DNA of 64,000 nucleotides from Rhodobacteraceae bacterium HLUCCA12 (GTDB taxonomy: Bacteria > Pseudomonadota > Alphaproteobacteria > Rhodobacterales > Rhodobacteraceae), in the NCBI GenBank assembly GCA_001314715.1, contig LJSV01000002.1:301533-365532 (forward strand), written 5' to 3'. The stretch's first letter is position 1. Each line of letters starts with the position of its first letter. The notes under the pieces were generated by a model. It had not been told where the DNA came from. It was given only the letters and a program-made list of their open reading frames with translations, and made no database searches. Below are positions 44,015 to 52,836 of this stretch, piece by piece. The position numbers were made by a program, and so were the translations under genes.

Positions 44015-45292
44015 ATGAAGCAGATGGCCACCTATGACCTGATGGAAACCGTCCGCAACACCAACGAATGGCTGGGGGCAAGCGCGCGGGCGATGGGGTC
44101 TTATCCGGTCTGGGGGATGGTGCCGAACCCGATGTTCAAAATGATGTCCGCCTGGGGCCGTGTGACCGAGCGCAGCTTTGCGCGCATGGTCATCAAGCCC
44201 GATTGGGGCATCCGCACCGTCGTCGCCGAGGATGGGCGCGATCATCTGGTCGAAACCACGGTCGAGGTTACGCGCCCCTTCGGCGATCTGATCCGTTTCA
44301 ACGTGCATGGACGCCCCGAGAAGCCGCGCCGCATCCTGCTGGTTGCGCCGATGTCGGGGCATTACGCCACGCTCTTGCGGTCGACGGTCGCCAGCCTGCT
44401 GCCCGATAGCGAATTGTGGGTGACCGATTGGCATAACGCGCGCGACATTCCGGTATCCGAAGGCAAGTTCGATATCGAGGATTACACCCGCTACCTTGTC
44501 GATTTCATGAAACATCTGGGACCGGACACGCATGTCGTGGCCGTGTGCCAGCCGGTTCCTCTGGCGCTGGTCGCCACGGCGCTTCTGGCTGCCGAAGAAC
44601 CCAGGGCCCAGCCCCTGACCCTGACGCTGATCGGCGGGCCGGTGGATCCTGACGCCGCCCCCACGGAGGTCACGGATTTCGGACGCAGGATCACCATGGG
44701 CCAGCTGGAGCACCTCGCGATCCAGCGCGTCGGGTTCAAGTATGAGGGCGTGGGGCGGCTGGTCTATCCGGGCCTGCTGCAACTGGCCTCGTTCATCTCG
44801 ATGAACCTCGATCGACATGCCGAAGCCTTCGCCGACAAGATCACCGCCGCCGCGCGCGGCGAGGACAGCGAGCGTGACCGGCACAACCGGTTCTATGACG
44901 AATATCTGGCGGTGATGGATATGACTGCCGAATTCTACCTGTCCACGGTCGAACGCATCTTCAAGAACCGCGAGATCGCCACCAACAGCTTTACCGTCGA
45001 AGGCCGCCATGCAGATATTGGCGCGATCACCGATGTCGCGGTCAAGATCGTCGAAGGCACCAAGGATGACATTTCGGCCCCCGGCCAATGCCTGGCCGCG
45101 CTCGATCTGCTGACGGGGCTGGACGATTCGAAAAAGGCAAGCCATCTGGAGCCGGGCGCCGGGCATTACGGCATCTTTGCCGGGACGAGTTGGCGCAACA
45201 ACATTCGCCCGCTGGTCTTTGACTTCATGGATTCCCATTCCACGCGCGGCCCAAGATCAGGAAAGCTCTCGGTCGCCGCCAGCAATTCCTGA
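44015..45292 (+). CDS. phaZ: Intracellular polyhydroxyalkanoate depolymerase
   Basis: Breaks down native granules to hydroxyacids. 425 residues from ATG 44015 (MKQMATYDLMETVRNTNEWL), with CAGGAGAAAA just upstream. Intracellular PhaZ enzymes use a cysteine in place of the lipase serine: here Cys178 in VVAVCQPVPLAL. Other conserved parts are LLVAPMSGHYATLLR, VTDWHNARDIPVSEG and the C-terminal His-containing EPGAGHYGIFAG. Divergent from phaC, so synthesis and breakdown genes share a regulatory interval. Confidence 0.94.
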   Translation: MKQMATYDLMETVRNTNEWLGASARAMGSYPVWGMVPNPMFKMMSAWGRVTERSFARMVIKPDWGIRTVVAEDGRDHLVETTVEVTRPFGDLIRFNVHGRPEKPRRILLVAPMSGHYATLLRSTVASLLPDSELWVTDWHNARDIPVSEGKFDIEDYTRYLVDFMKHLGPDTHVVAVCQPVPLALVATALLAAEEPRAQPLTLTLIGGPVDPDAAPTEVTDFGRRITMGQLEHLAIQRVGFKYEGVGRLVYPGLLQLASFISMNLDRHAEAFADKITAAARGEDSERDRHNRFYDEYLAVMDMTAEFYLSTVERIFKNREIATNSFTVEGRHADIGAITDVAVKIVEGTKDDISAPGQCLAALDLLTGLDDSKKASHLEPGAGHYGIFAGTSWRNNIRPLVFDFMDSHSTRGPRSGKLSVAASNS

Positions 45293-45363
45293 TCGGCGCA
45301 TCTGCAAAGGTCGTTGCTGCATTCCATCGGCAAGCCGCGTCCACGGTTTGCGGCGGTGCGGTC

Positions 45364-45921
45364 TCAGGCGAACCGGCGAATGCCGGTTTCGGTGACGATG
45401 GCATCCAGCGGCTGATCAAAGGCATCGACCGGCACGCGCGCGATTTCCTGCGCGTCATAGGCGAAGCCCAGCGCCAGAACCGGGCCTGTCGCCCGCAGGC
45501 CGGCCAGGGTGCGGTCATAGAACCCGCCTCCATAGCCCAGCCGGAACCCGCGGGCATCAAAGGCCACCAGCGGCACGATCACGATCTCGGGGCGGATCGG
45601 CACCGCATCGGCGGGAATGCGCGCCCCGAACGGGCCCTCGATCATGGCACAATCGGGTTGCCAACGATGAAAGGCCAACGCCTGCCCCGGCCCCACGATC
45701 ACCGGCAGGGCCACCGGCCCGGTATGCGCCGCCATGACCGGAATTGGGTCGATCTCGGAGCGGATCGGCATGTAGCCGGCCAGCACTGCGGCCTCGTGCC
45801 CCGCGAGGGCCTGACGCAAATGCGCCTGCGCCGGCGCGTCGAGGCCTTGGCCGTGTGCCCGCCGTCGGGCCGCGAAGGCGGCCTTGCGCACGGCAACCTT
45901 TTCGGCGTCGATCCCGTGCAT
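45364..45921 (-). CDS. 5-formyltetrahydrofolate cyclo-ligase
   Basis: ATP-dependent conversion of 5-formyl-THF to 5,10-methenyl-THF. 185 residues from ATG 45921 (MHGIDAEKVAVRKAAFAARR). The basic N-terminal helix, IRSEIDPIPVM, PDCAMIEGPFGARIP and the signature VPLVAFDARGFRLGYGGGFYDRTL are all present. It starts four bases after the mgtE stop on the same strand, so it probably shares that transcript. In many bacteria 6S RNA adjoins this gene; here it does not. Confidence 0.92.
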   Translation of the reverse strand: MHGIDAEKVAVRKAAFAARRRAHGQGLDAPAQAHLRQALAGHEAAVLAGYMPIRSEIDPIPVMAAHTGPVALPVIVGPGQALAFHRWQPDCAMIEGPFGARIPADAVPIRPEIVIVPLVAFDARGFRLGYGGGFYDRTLAGLRATGPVLALGFAYDAQEIARVPVDAFDQPLDAIVTETGIRRFA

Positions 45922-45925
45922 CGGA

Positions 45926-47353
45926 CTACAAAAGCACGATTGTCGCGAAACCGAGAAAGGCGAAAAAGCCCATAACATCGGTCAGGGTCGTGACAAAGGT
46001 GCCCGAGGCCAGAGCGGGGTCCATGCCCAGACGGTTCATCCCCAACGGCACCAGAACCCCGCCCAATGCCGCGATGATCTGGGTGCAGACCATCGCCAAC
46101 CCCAGCACCACGCCCAGCAAGGGTTCGCCGAGGACCAGCCAGCTTCCCGCGCCCAGCACGATCGCCAAACCCAGCCCGTTCAAGAGCCCCGCGCCCATTT
46201 CGCGGCGCACGACGCGCCGGGCATTGGCCGTGGTCAGGCTGCGCGTGGCCAACGCGCGCACCGCCACCGCCAGCGATTGCGTGCCCGCGATCCCGCCGGT
46301 CGAGGCGACGATGGGCATCAGCGCGGCGAGAATGACCAGCGACTGTATCGTCGCCTCGAACTGGGTGATCACCACCGCCGAAAGCGAGGCGGTGAACAGG
46401 TTGACCACCAGCCAGGGCAGGCGCTGACGTGCGGTGGTCAGAGCCGTGTCCGAAACCGATTCCTCCATCACCACGCCCGACAGGCGCATCATGTCCTCTT
46501 CGTGTTCCTCGTCCAGAACGATCATGGCATCGTCGATGGTGATCACACCGACCAGCCGGCCGGCGTCATCGACGACCGGCGTCGAGATCAGGTGATACTT
46601 GTTGAACAAAAACGCGACCTCGGCCTCGCTTTCGGTTGCCTCGATGGTGCGAAAGACATCCTCGGCCAGCGTGGCCAGCGCGACATCGCGGCGTGCGGCC
46701 AGGATGCGGCCAAGGGTGACGTTTCCCTGCGGCTGGTGGCGTTCATCGACCAGGATCACATGATAGAACTGGTCCGGCAACCATTCGGCATTGCGCAGAA
46801 AATCGATGGCCTGTCCGACCGTCCAGTCCTGTGGCATCGAGACCGTCTCGGATTGCATCAGGCGACCGGCCGAATTTTCGGGATACGACAGCGAGCTTTC
46901 GACCGCCGCGCGATCGTCGCTTTCCAGCGCTTGCAGGATGAACGCCTGGTCGGGCTCGTCCAGATCCTCAAGGATGTCGACCACGTCGTCGGTATCCAGT
47001 GTGCGCATGGCGCGCGCCAGGACCGCGCGCGGCAGGCTTTCGATCACCACCTCGCGGATCGCCTCGTCCAGTTCGGACAGGGTATCGCCGTCGATCCGGT
47101 CGGCATGCAGCGCCAGCAGCGCACGACGCTCGGCAGAGCTGATCTGTTCCAGAAGGTCGGCGATGTCGGCGGCGTGCAACGGCTCCAGCGCCGCAGCCAG
47201 TGCCACGGCATCGCCTGCCTCGACCGCATCAAGGATCACCTCCAGGCGCGCGTCGTCCAGTTCGGCATCCTGCATGTCGGGCGCGGTTGTCCCCTGCGTT
47301 TGCGGGGTGGTCGGCGGCGCGTCTTCGGGCCGGTTGCGTTCGTCATTGCTCAT
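45926..47353 (-). CDS. mgtE: Magnesium transporter MgtE
   Basis: 475 residues. N-terminal superhelical MgtE_N domain (about 30-140: LEPLHAADIADLLEQIS, LDTDDVVDILEDLDEPD), tandem CBS domains (about 150-275: VDERHQPQGNVTLGRIL, TPVVDDAGRLVGVITIDDAM) and five membrane helices at the C-terminus with TGGIAGTQSLAVAVRAL, the conserved pore segment. The cytosolic domains close the channel when Mg2+ is plentiful. No Mg riboswitch is seen upstream. Followed by the cyclo-ligase gene. Confidence 0.94.
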   Translation of the reverse strand: MSNDERNRPEDAPPTTPQTQGTTAPDMQDAELDDARLEVILDAVEAGDAVALAAALEPLHAADIADLLEQISSAERRALLALHADRIDGDTLSELDEAIREVVIESLPRAVLARAMRTLDTDDVVDILEDLDEPDQAFILQALESDDRAAVESSLSYPENSAGRLMQSETVSMPQDWTVGQAIDFLRNAEWLPDQFYHVILVDERHQPQGNVTLGRILAARRDVALATLAEDVFRTIEATESEAEVAFLFNKYHLISTPVVDDAGRLVGVITIDDAMIVLDEEHEEDMMRLSGVVMEESVSDTALTTARQRLPWLVVNLFTASLSAVVITQFEATIQSLVILAALMPIVASTGGIAGTQSLAVAVRALATRSLTTANARRVVRREMGAGLLNGLGLAIVLGAGSWLVLGEPLLGVVLGLAMVCTQIIAALGGVLVPLGMNRLGMDPALASGTFVTTLTDVMGFFAFLGFATIVLL

Positions 47354-47478
47354 CGCAGCCTCCGTCGCTGAACCGTGCGCCGACTCGCGCCTTGCTCCTG
47401 ACGGTTGTTAAGGGCAAACATCACAGCGATAAAGAGCATCCTTTGGAAATTTGAGCACCGCCATGCCAAACCAGCCCC

Positions 47479-48759
47479 ATGCCTGACCTGCTGATCGGTC
47501 AAACGCTGACCTTTGCGGACGACCCGTTCAAGCGCGGCCCCGAGGCCGGTGTGCATGACAGTCGCGGCGGCGTGCTGATAGAGGACGGGCTGATCCGCGC
47601 GGTCGGCCCGGCGCAGGATCTGCGCGCGCGCCATCCGCAGGCACGGGTGCACGATTATGGCGCGCGGCTGATTTCGCCCGGTTTCGTGGATGCCCATATC
47701 CACTATCCGCAGACCGCGATCATCGCCAGTTGGGGCAAACGTCTGATCGACTGGCTGAACAGCTATACCTTCCCCGAGGAAATGCGCTTTGGCGACCCGG
47801 CCCACGCCGCGCAGGCGGCTGAATCGTGCATCGACCTGATGCTGGCGCATGGAACAACGACGTTTTGCAGCTATGCCACCATACACCCCGCCAGCGTCGA
47901 GGCCCTGTTTGTCGCCGCTCAGGCGCGCAATCTGCGCGTCCTGGCGGGCAAGACCTGCATGGATCGCAATGCCCCCGACGGGCTGCGCGACACCGCACAG
48001 TCGGCCTATGACGACAGCAAGACCCTGCTGGGGCGCTGGCACGGGCAGGGACGCGCGAGCTATGTGATCACGCCGCGTTTTGCGCCCACCTCAAGCCCCG
48101 AACAGCTTGAGGCGCTGGGCGCCCTCTGGGCGGAATTTCCCGATTGCCTGATGCAGACCCATCTGAGCGAGCAATCCGAGGAAATCGCATGGGTCCGCGC
48201 CCTGTTCCCCGAAGCGCGCGACTATCTCGATGTCTATGAACGCTTCGGCCTGATCGGGCGCGGGGCGCTGTTCGGTCATGCGATTCACCTGGAACCGCGC
48301 GAGCGTGCGCGCCTGATCGAGACGGGCGCGGCGTTGATCCATTGTCCGACCTCGAACACATTTATCGGCTCTGGGCTTTTTGACATGGCCGGCCTCAAGT
48401 CTGAGGGGCACCGGGTGGGCCTTGCCACCGACATCGGCGGCGGGTCGTCGTTTTCGATGCTGCGCACCATGGCGACGGCCTATGAGATCGGGCAACTGAA
48501 CGGCGGTGCCCTGCATCCGGCGCAGTTGTGGTGGCTTGCCACGGCCGGATCGGCGGCGGCCCTTGGACTGGAGGACCGGATCGGGCGTCTGCAACCGGGA
48601 ATGGAGGCCGATCTGATCGTAGTTGATCTGGCTTCGACCCCGGCGATCGGCCAGCGCATGCGCCGCGCGGAAACGCTGTGGGAGGCGTTGTTTCCAACCA
48701 TCATGATGGGCGATGACCGGGCAATCGTCGCCACATGGGTGAACGGCACGCCGATCTAG
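47479..48759 (+). CDS. guaD: Guanine deaminase
   Basis: Zinc amidohydrolase converting guanine to xanthine in purine breakdown. 426 residues. Metal and substrate motifs: FVDAHIHYPQTAIIASWG, MLAHGTTTFCSYATIHP, LMQTHLSEQSEEIAWV, GHAIHLEP, HCPTSNTFIGSGLF and LATDIGGGSSFSM, with the closing TPGxEADLVVID-type strand as PGMEADLIVVDL. Divergent from mgtE; convergent with hisN, 21 bases apart. No other purine-degradation genes are in view. Confidence 0.94.
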   Translation: MPDLLIGQTLTFADDPFKRGPEAGVHDSRGGVLIEDGLIRAVGPAQDLRARHPQARVHDYGARLISPGFVDAHIHYPQTAIIASWGKRLIDWLNSYTFPEEMRFGDPAHAAQAAESCIDLMLAHGTTTFCSYATIHPASVEALFVAAQARNLRVLAGKTCMDRNAPDGLRDTAQSAYDDSKTLLGRWHGQGRASYVITPRFAPTSSPEQLEALGALWAEFPDCLMQTHLSEQSEEIAWVRALFPEARDYLDVYERFGLIGRGALFGHAIHLEPRERARLIETGAALIHCPTSNTFIGSGLFDMAGLKSEGHRVGLATDIGGGSSFSMLRTMATAYEIGQLNGGALHPAQLWWLATAGSAAALGLEDRIGRLQPGMEADLIVVDLASTPAIGQRMRRAETLWEALFPTIMMGDDRAIVATWVNGTPI

Positions 48760-48780
48760 CGCATCGGCGGCAAAGCGCGC

Positions 48781-49587
48781 CTACCCCGACAAGAGCGCGA
48801 GCGCCGCGGCGTGCAGGTCGGGGTTGGCGGCGGCGATTACCTGCCCGCCGTGGTGAACCGGCCCGCCTTGCCAATCGGTGACGATACCCCCCGCAGCCTC
48901 GATCACGGCGATCGGCGCCTGCACGTCGTAGGCCTGAAGCCCGGCCTCGATCACCAGGTCGATCTGACCGGCCGCCAGCAACGCATAGGCATAGCAATCC
49001 ATCCCGTAGCGCGTCAGCCGCGCACGGGCCGCAACGCGCTGAAAGGCCGCGTGTTCAGCGGGGCTGCCGATCTCGGGGAAGGTGGTGAACAGGACCGCAT
49101 CGCTCAGCCCGCGTGCGGGGCGCACCGCCAGCGGCGCGCGTCCCTGTGGGCCATCGACATGGGCCTGGCCAAGCCCGCCGCAAAACCGCTCGCCGATATA
49201 GGGTTGGTCGATGATGCCCAGGATCGGCCCCATGTCGTCGGACAATGCGATCAGCACACCCCAGGTGGGTGTGCCGCTCATGAACCCGCGGGTGCCGTCG
49301 ATCGGGTCGATGACCCATGTCAGCCCGCTGCGACCGGGAAGGTGGCCGCGCTCCTCGCCCAGGATGCCATCGTCGGGACGGAGGTCGCCAAGAAGCGCGC
49401 GCATCGCGTCCTCGGCGGCGTGGTCGGCGATCGTGACCGGGTCGAAACCGGCAGCATCCTTGTTGCTCAGGCTCAATGCGGCACTGCGAAAATGCGGCAA
49501 GGTGGCCTGCCGGGCGACATCGGCCAGGGCATGAGCCGTGCGCCAAAGCTCGGCAGTCAGGGCGTCATCGAAGGCGGGGCGGGGCAT
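48781..49587 (-). CDS. hisN: Histidinol-phosphatase (inositol monophosphatase family)
   Basis: 268 residues of the IMPase fold. Metal-binding motifs: EERGHLPG (Glu), WVIDPIDGTRGFMSGTPTWG (DPxDGT) and AYDVQAPIAVIEAAGG (WDxAA variant YDVQAP). The combination GTRGFMSGTPTWGVLIAL is that of HisN-type histidinol-phosphate phosphatases, used by actinobacteria and many alphaproteobacteria in histidine synthesis. Other his genes are not adjacent, so activity on inositol or other phosphates cannot be excluded. The XRE regulator gene lies upstream, 96 bases away. Confidence 0.87.
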   Translation of the reverse strand: MPRPAFDDALTAELWRTAHALADVARQATLPHFRSAALSLSNKDAAGFDPVTIADHAAEDAMRALLGDLRPDDGILGEERGHLPGRSGLTWVIDPIDGTRGFMSGTPTWGVLIALSDDMGPILGIIDQPYIGERFCGGLGQAHVDGPQGRAPLAVRPARGLSDAVLFTTFPEIGSPAEHAAFQRVAARARLTRYGMDCYAYALLAAGQIDLVIEAGLQAYDVQAPIAVIEAAGGIVTDWQGGPVHHGGQVIAAANPDLHAAALALLSG

Positions 49588-49683
49588 GCGGAAATCCCTG
49601 ACAGGCTGAAACGGCGACCGGGGACCTGACCGATCCCGAGCCGGCTTGGTCTAACCGTCTGCCGCGCCCCCGGCAAGCGGGGT

Positions 49684-50040
49684 TCAGGCCGCCGACGACA
49701 GGACCTGCGCCAGATCGAACAATCGCTTGCGCTGCGCCTCGGGGATCGCGAAATAGGCGCGCACCAGTTCCATCGCCTCCTTGCTGGCCAGAAGATCGGC
49801 CTCGACAACGGCGCCGGCCTGCTGGTCCAGCCCCTCGAAAAAGAAGCCGACGGGCACCGAAAGCGTGCGCGCGATGTCCCAAAGCCGCGATGCGCTGACG
49901 CGATTCATCCCGGTTTCGTATTTCTGGATCTGCTGGAACTTGATGCCCACGGCATCGGCCAGCTGTTGCTGGGTCATGCCCACCATCCAGCGCCGATGGC
50001 GGATGCGTTTGCCCACATGAACGTCAACCGGGTGTTTCAC
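49684..50040 (-). CDS. XRE-family helix-turn-helix regulator (PraR/PhrR-like)
   Basis: 118 residues. VGKRIRHRRWMVGMTQQQLADAVGIKFQQIQKYETGMNRVSASRLWDIA (residues 9-57) is a SinR/434-repressor-type DNA-binding domain, very like PraR/PhrR of rhizobia; the C-terminal half (PVGFFFEGLDQQ, then a helical LLASKEAMELVRAYFAI) probably dimerises. GTG 50040 is the start, with AGGAGA six bases upstream. The 398-base region between it and the divergent oxidoreductase gene carries three TTGC/GCAA dyads that it might bind. Target genes unknown. Confidence 0.87.
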   Translation of the reverse strand: MKHPVDVHVGKRIRHRRWMVGMTQQQLADAVGIKFQQIQKYETGMNRVSASRLWDIARTLSVPVGFFFEGLDQQAGAVVEADLLASKEAMELVRAYFAIPEAQRKRLFDLAQVLSSAA

Positions 50041-50222
50041 GAAATTCTCCTGACTTGCATGCGGCACGTGACCGCGAGGATTTTCAAAGCGATTCAAGAC
50101 AACCCGGAGCAATTTTCGTGCCAAATCCGGATTTCCCCGAAATTTTTTTCGGACCGCCGGAAAAATAACCGTATTTCCGGCCAAAGCGGCGCCCCGTACC
50201 CGCTGCGACTGATCCCAGACCA

Positions 50223-50328
50223 TTTGCCCGCAAAGTTGAACCGACCGCCCGGCTATGCACTTGGGGCGTGTTTTGCAAAATGCAAACGAATGTGCAATCA
50301 ACTTTCGCGTGTATTGCCAAAATGCGAA
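50223..50328. promoter_or_regulatory. Cluster of TTGC/GCAA dyads in the XRE/oxidoreductase interval
   Basis: The 398-base gap 50041-50438 has no gene. It holds TTTGC-CC-GCAAA (50223-50234), TTGCA-AAA-TGCAA (50273-50285, inside TTTTGCAAAA at 50271-50280) and an imperfect copy TTGCCAAAATGCGAA (50314-50328), 41 bases after the second. Such repetition suggests an operator array. Confidence 0.45.
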
Positions 50329-50438
50329 TCCGGACCCGGCCGCCAACCGGCCTATCGGGTTGCGGTTGCCACGGGCTTTACCTTCGTGCGCGGGGGCGAC
50401 ATTCTCGGGCGCGAACGCCAAACCGACCGGAGACCTTC

Positions 50439-51404
50439 ATGCGCGCCTTCGTCCTGACATCGACCGAAACCCCGCCAACGGTGTGCGAGGTTGCCAAACC
50501 CGACCCCAAGCCAGGCGAGGTTCGCCTCAAGGTGCGCGCCTGCGGCCTGAACTTTGCCGATCTGCTGCTGGCACGCGGCCAGTATCAGGAGCGCCCGGAA
50601 CTGCCGTTCGTTCTGGGCATGGAGGTTTCGGGCGAGATCGAGGCGCTGGGCGACGGGGTCGAGGGATTCGCGCCCGGCCAGCGCGTCGCGGCCTTTGCCT
50701 CGAACGGGGGATTGGCCGAATATGCCTGCTATCCGGCCGCGGCCTGCCTGCCGTTGCCTGATTCGATGCCGCATGAGCACGCCGCCGCCTTCATGGTGGC
50801 CTATGGTACCTCGCATGTCGCGCTGGACTATCGTGCCGGGCTGAAGCCGGGCGAAACGCTTCTGGTGCTTGGCGCGGCGGGCGGGGTCGGGCTGACGGCG
50901 GTCGAGATCGGCAAGCAGATGGGCGCGCGCGTCGTCGCGGTTGCGCGCGGTGCCGAAAAGCTGGCGGTGGCCGAGGCCGCTGGGGCGGATGTCCTGATCG
51001 ACAGCGACAGCGCCGATCTGAAGGCCGCGTTCAAGGCCTTGGGCGGCGTCGATGTGGTGTATGATGCGGTCGGCGAGCCCGCTTCATCCGCGGCGCTGCG
51101 CGCGCTCAGGCCCGAGGGGCGCTATCTGGTGATCGGTTTTGCCGGCGGGCAGGTGCCGCAGTTTCCCGCGAACCTGCTTCTGGTCAAGAATATCGCGGTG
51201 ATCGGCCTGTATTGGGGCGGGTTTGCCGGTTTCAAGCCCGAAGTGATCACCAGCTCGCTCAGAACCCTGATGGGCTGGTATGCCGAGGGCCGGATCAAGC
51301 CGCATGTCAGCCATGTTCTGCCCCTGGCGCAAACCGCCGACGGGATGGAGCTGATCCGCGCCCGGAAATCGACCGGCAAGGTCGTTATCGCCATCGACGA
51401 ATAA
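50439..51404 (+). CDS. NADPH:quinone oxidoreductase family protein
   Basis: Zinc-free medium-chain dehydrogenase of the QOR/Yhdh group, 321 residues from ATG 50439 (MRAFVLTSTETPP). Characteristic: RACGLNFADLLLARGQYQ, PFVLGMEVSGEIEALGDGV, the NADPH-binding VLGAAGGVGLTAVEIGK at about 145-160, and GFAGGQVPQFPANLLLVKN. Zinc-ligand cysteines of alcohol dehydrogenases are missing. The natural acceptor may be a quinone, enone or acyl-CoA. Its long upstream interval with dyads suggests regulation by the divergent XRE protein (inference). Confidence 0.9.
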   Translation: MRAFVLTSTETPPTVCEVAKPDPKPGEVRLKVRACGLNFADLLLARGQYQERPELPFVLGMEVSGEIEALGDGVEGFAPGQRVAAFASNGGLAEYACYPAAACLPLPDSMPHEHAAAFMVAYGTSHVALDYRAGLKPGETLLVLGAAGGVGLTAVEIGKQMGARVVAVARGAEKLAVAEAAGADVLIDSDSADLKAAFKALGGVDVVYDAVGEPASSAALRALRPEGRYLVIGFAGGQVPQFPANLLLVKNIAVIGLYWGGFAGFKPEVITSSLRTLMGWYAEGRIKPHVSHVLPLAQTADGMELIRARKSTGKVVIAIDE

Positions 51405-51432
51405 CCGGCGCGGGTGCCGCCCCGGTATCCGG

Positions 51433-52332
51433 TCACACGACTGAAAGCGCCGGGCGCGGCGCTGCCGGTGCGTCGCCCTCGACCGGGCGCCAGGCATTGC
51501 GCAGCAAATCGGCCAGCGCCCGGACGCCCGGCGTTTCCGCGCCGGGGCGCAGATACATGTTGATGAAATGGCGCGTCAGTTCCGGCAGTGCGCCGCCGTG
51601 GTTGATTCGTTCGGCATAAGGCGGCTCGGTCCCGGCCAGCAGCGCATGCACGGCCATGTCGCAACTGACCGCGGCCTCCAGCGTGCGATCGGAATCCGAT
51701 TCCACCGCTGCCTCCCAGTCGATCCCGGCCCGGTCCAGCGCCGCCAGCACCCCGGACCGGAACGCGCAATAGCGCGCCAGCGCCAGCCGCAAGGGCCGTT
51801 GCCGCCAGGCCTGGCCGCCGGGCGCGCCGATCCAGACCAGCGGCAGTTGCGTCAGCGTCTCGCCGCCGGGATCGCAATGGTCCTCGGTGGTCAGGATCAG
51901 GTCGCAGGCGCCGGCGGCAAAGTCCTCCTTGGCCTTGCGGGTGTTGACGGCCTGCAACTGCACTTTCATGCGCGGCCAGGCCGCCTGAAAGCGCTGCAAG
52001 ACCTGCGGGATATGCGGATAGACGATGTCGTAGGGCACGCACAGGACGATCTCGCCCTCGTATTCCTTGCCCGTCAGTCGCGCCACGGCCTCATCGTTGA
52101 GCGCCAGAATCCGCCGCGCATAACCCAGCATCTGCTCGCCGGCGAAGGACAGTTGCACGCCGCGCCCGTTGCGATCGAGCAGGGCAAGGCCCAAGGCCTC
52201 TTCCAGGCGTTTGATCTGCATCGACACTGCCGACTGCGTGAGATTGAGGACATGCGCGGCGCGGGTCACGCCGCCGTAATCGGCCACAGCCACCAATGCG
52301 CGCAGCGCGGTCGGGTCAAGATTTCGCTTCAT
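51433..52332 (-). CDS. LysR-family transcriptional regulator
   Basis: 299 residues from ATG 52332 (MKRNLDPTALRALVAVAD). Winged-helix domain at 5-65 with GVTRAAHVLNLTQSAVSMQIKRLEEALG; co-inducer domain from 90 with IVLCVPYDIVYPHIPQVLQRF. Two ATGs further upstream are possible but unconserved. The effector is unknown. It is divergent from the DUF1127 gene, with a dyad in the gap. Regulators of this type next to a DUF1127 gene are common in the family as I recall, without known function. Confidence 0.9.
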   Translation of the reverse strand: MKRNLDPTALRALVAVADYGGVTRAAHVLNLTQSAVSMQIKRLEEALGLALLDRNGRGVQLSFAGEQMLGYARRILALNDEAVARLTGKEYEGEIVLCVPYDIVYPHIPQVLQRFQAAWPRMKVQLQAVNTRKAKEDFAAGACDLILTTEDHCDPGGETLTQLPLVWIGAPGGQAWRQRPLRLALARYCAFRSGVLAALDRAGIDWEAAVESDSDRTLEAAVSCDMAVHALLAGTEPPYAERINHGGALPELTRHFINMYLRPGAETPGVRALADLLRNAWRPVEGDAPAAPRPALSVV

Positions 52333-52411
52333 ATCATGATCCTCGATCATACCCATGACAATCATTCGTTTTACTTATGCGCCGATTTGCCCCATCAGAT
52401 CAAGAGAATTG

Positions 52412-52436
52412 ATGCGATGCGCGCTATTCATCGCAT
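52412..52436. promoter_or_regulatory. Inverted repeat between LysR and DUF1127 genes
   Basis: ATGCGATG (52412-52419) and CATCGCAT (52429-52436), perfect 8-base arms with a 9-base spacer, in the 138 bases between the divergent genes. Spacing allows a LysR-type T-N11-A site. It is 35 bases before the DUF1127 ATG, so it may lie in the leader. Confidence 0.45.
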
Positions 52437-52470
52437 TTGAGAAATCACGACCGATACGAACAGGTTCCCC

Positions 52471-52698
52471 ATGACAAGCCTTGCAAACACTCTTTCGACC
52501 CTTCGCTTTCAAAATGTCCGCCGCAACCGGATCGGACTCTGGGGCTGGTTGCGCCGTGCCGATGCGCTGGCGCGCCAGCGTCGGGCGCTGGCGGCGCTTG
52601 ATGACACGCTCTTGCGCGACATCGGCCTGACCCGCGGACAGGCCCTTTTCGAGGCAGAGCGCCCGATCTGGGACGCGCCACGCCACTGGCGCGGCTGA
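52471..52698 (+). CDS. DUF1127 domain-containing small protein
   Basis: 75 residues. The C-terminal LWGWLRRADALARQRRALAALDDTLLRDIGLTRGQALFEAERP is the DUF1127 motif (about residues 23-67), an Arg-rich helical segment ending in L-x-D-I-G-L-T/S-R. In Rhodobacter and Agrobacterium such proteins bind RNA and affect phosphate and carbon metabolism. Divergent LysR regulator suggests conditional expression. Followed after 138 bases by the Bax-inhibitor gene. Confidence 0.87.
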   Translation: MTSLANTLSTLRFQNVRRNRIGLWGWLRRADALARQRRALAALDDTLLRDIGLTRGQALFEAERPIWDAPRHWRG

Positions 52699-52836
52699 TC
52701 GCCCGCCCGGCTGGCGTGAGCGTGAAAAGGAAGCCGCCGGTTTTCCTTGAAAAAGCCCGGACGAAACCCGATATTACAGGCAATCGCCCGGCCCTGATCG
52801 GCCGCGCGGCTTGGCATATCGAACGGAGGGAACTCA

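Noticed and set aside
45921..45930. 6S RNA next to the 5-formyltetrahydrofolate cyclo-ligase gene
   Set aside because: mgtE ends four bases before the cyclo-ligase start, leaving no room for an RNA gene here.
52699..52836. ybhL-type leader RNA before the Bax-inhibitor-1 gene
   Set aside because: A ybhL RNA motif is known from Rhizobiales, but I could not recognise its conserved stems in this 138-base leader; an Rfam RF00520 search would decide.
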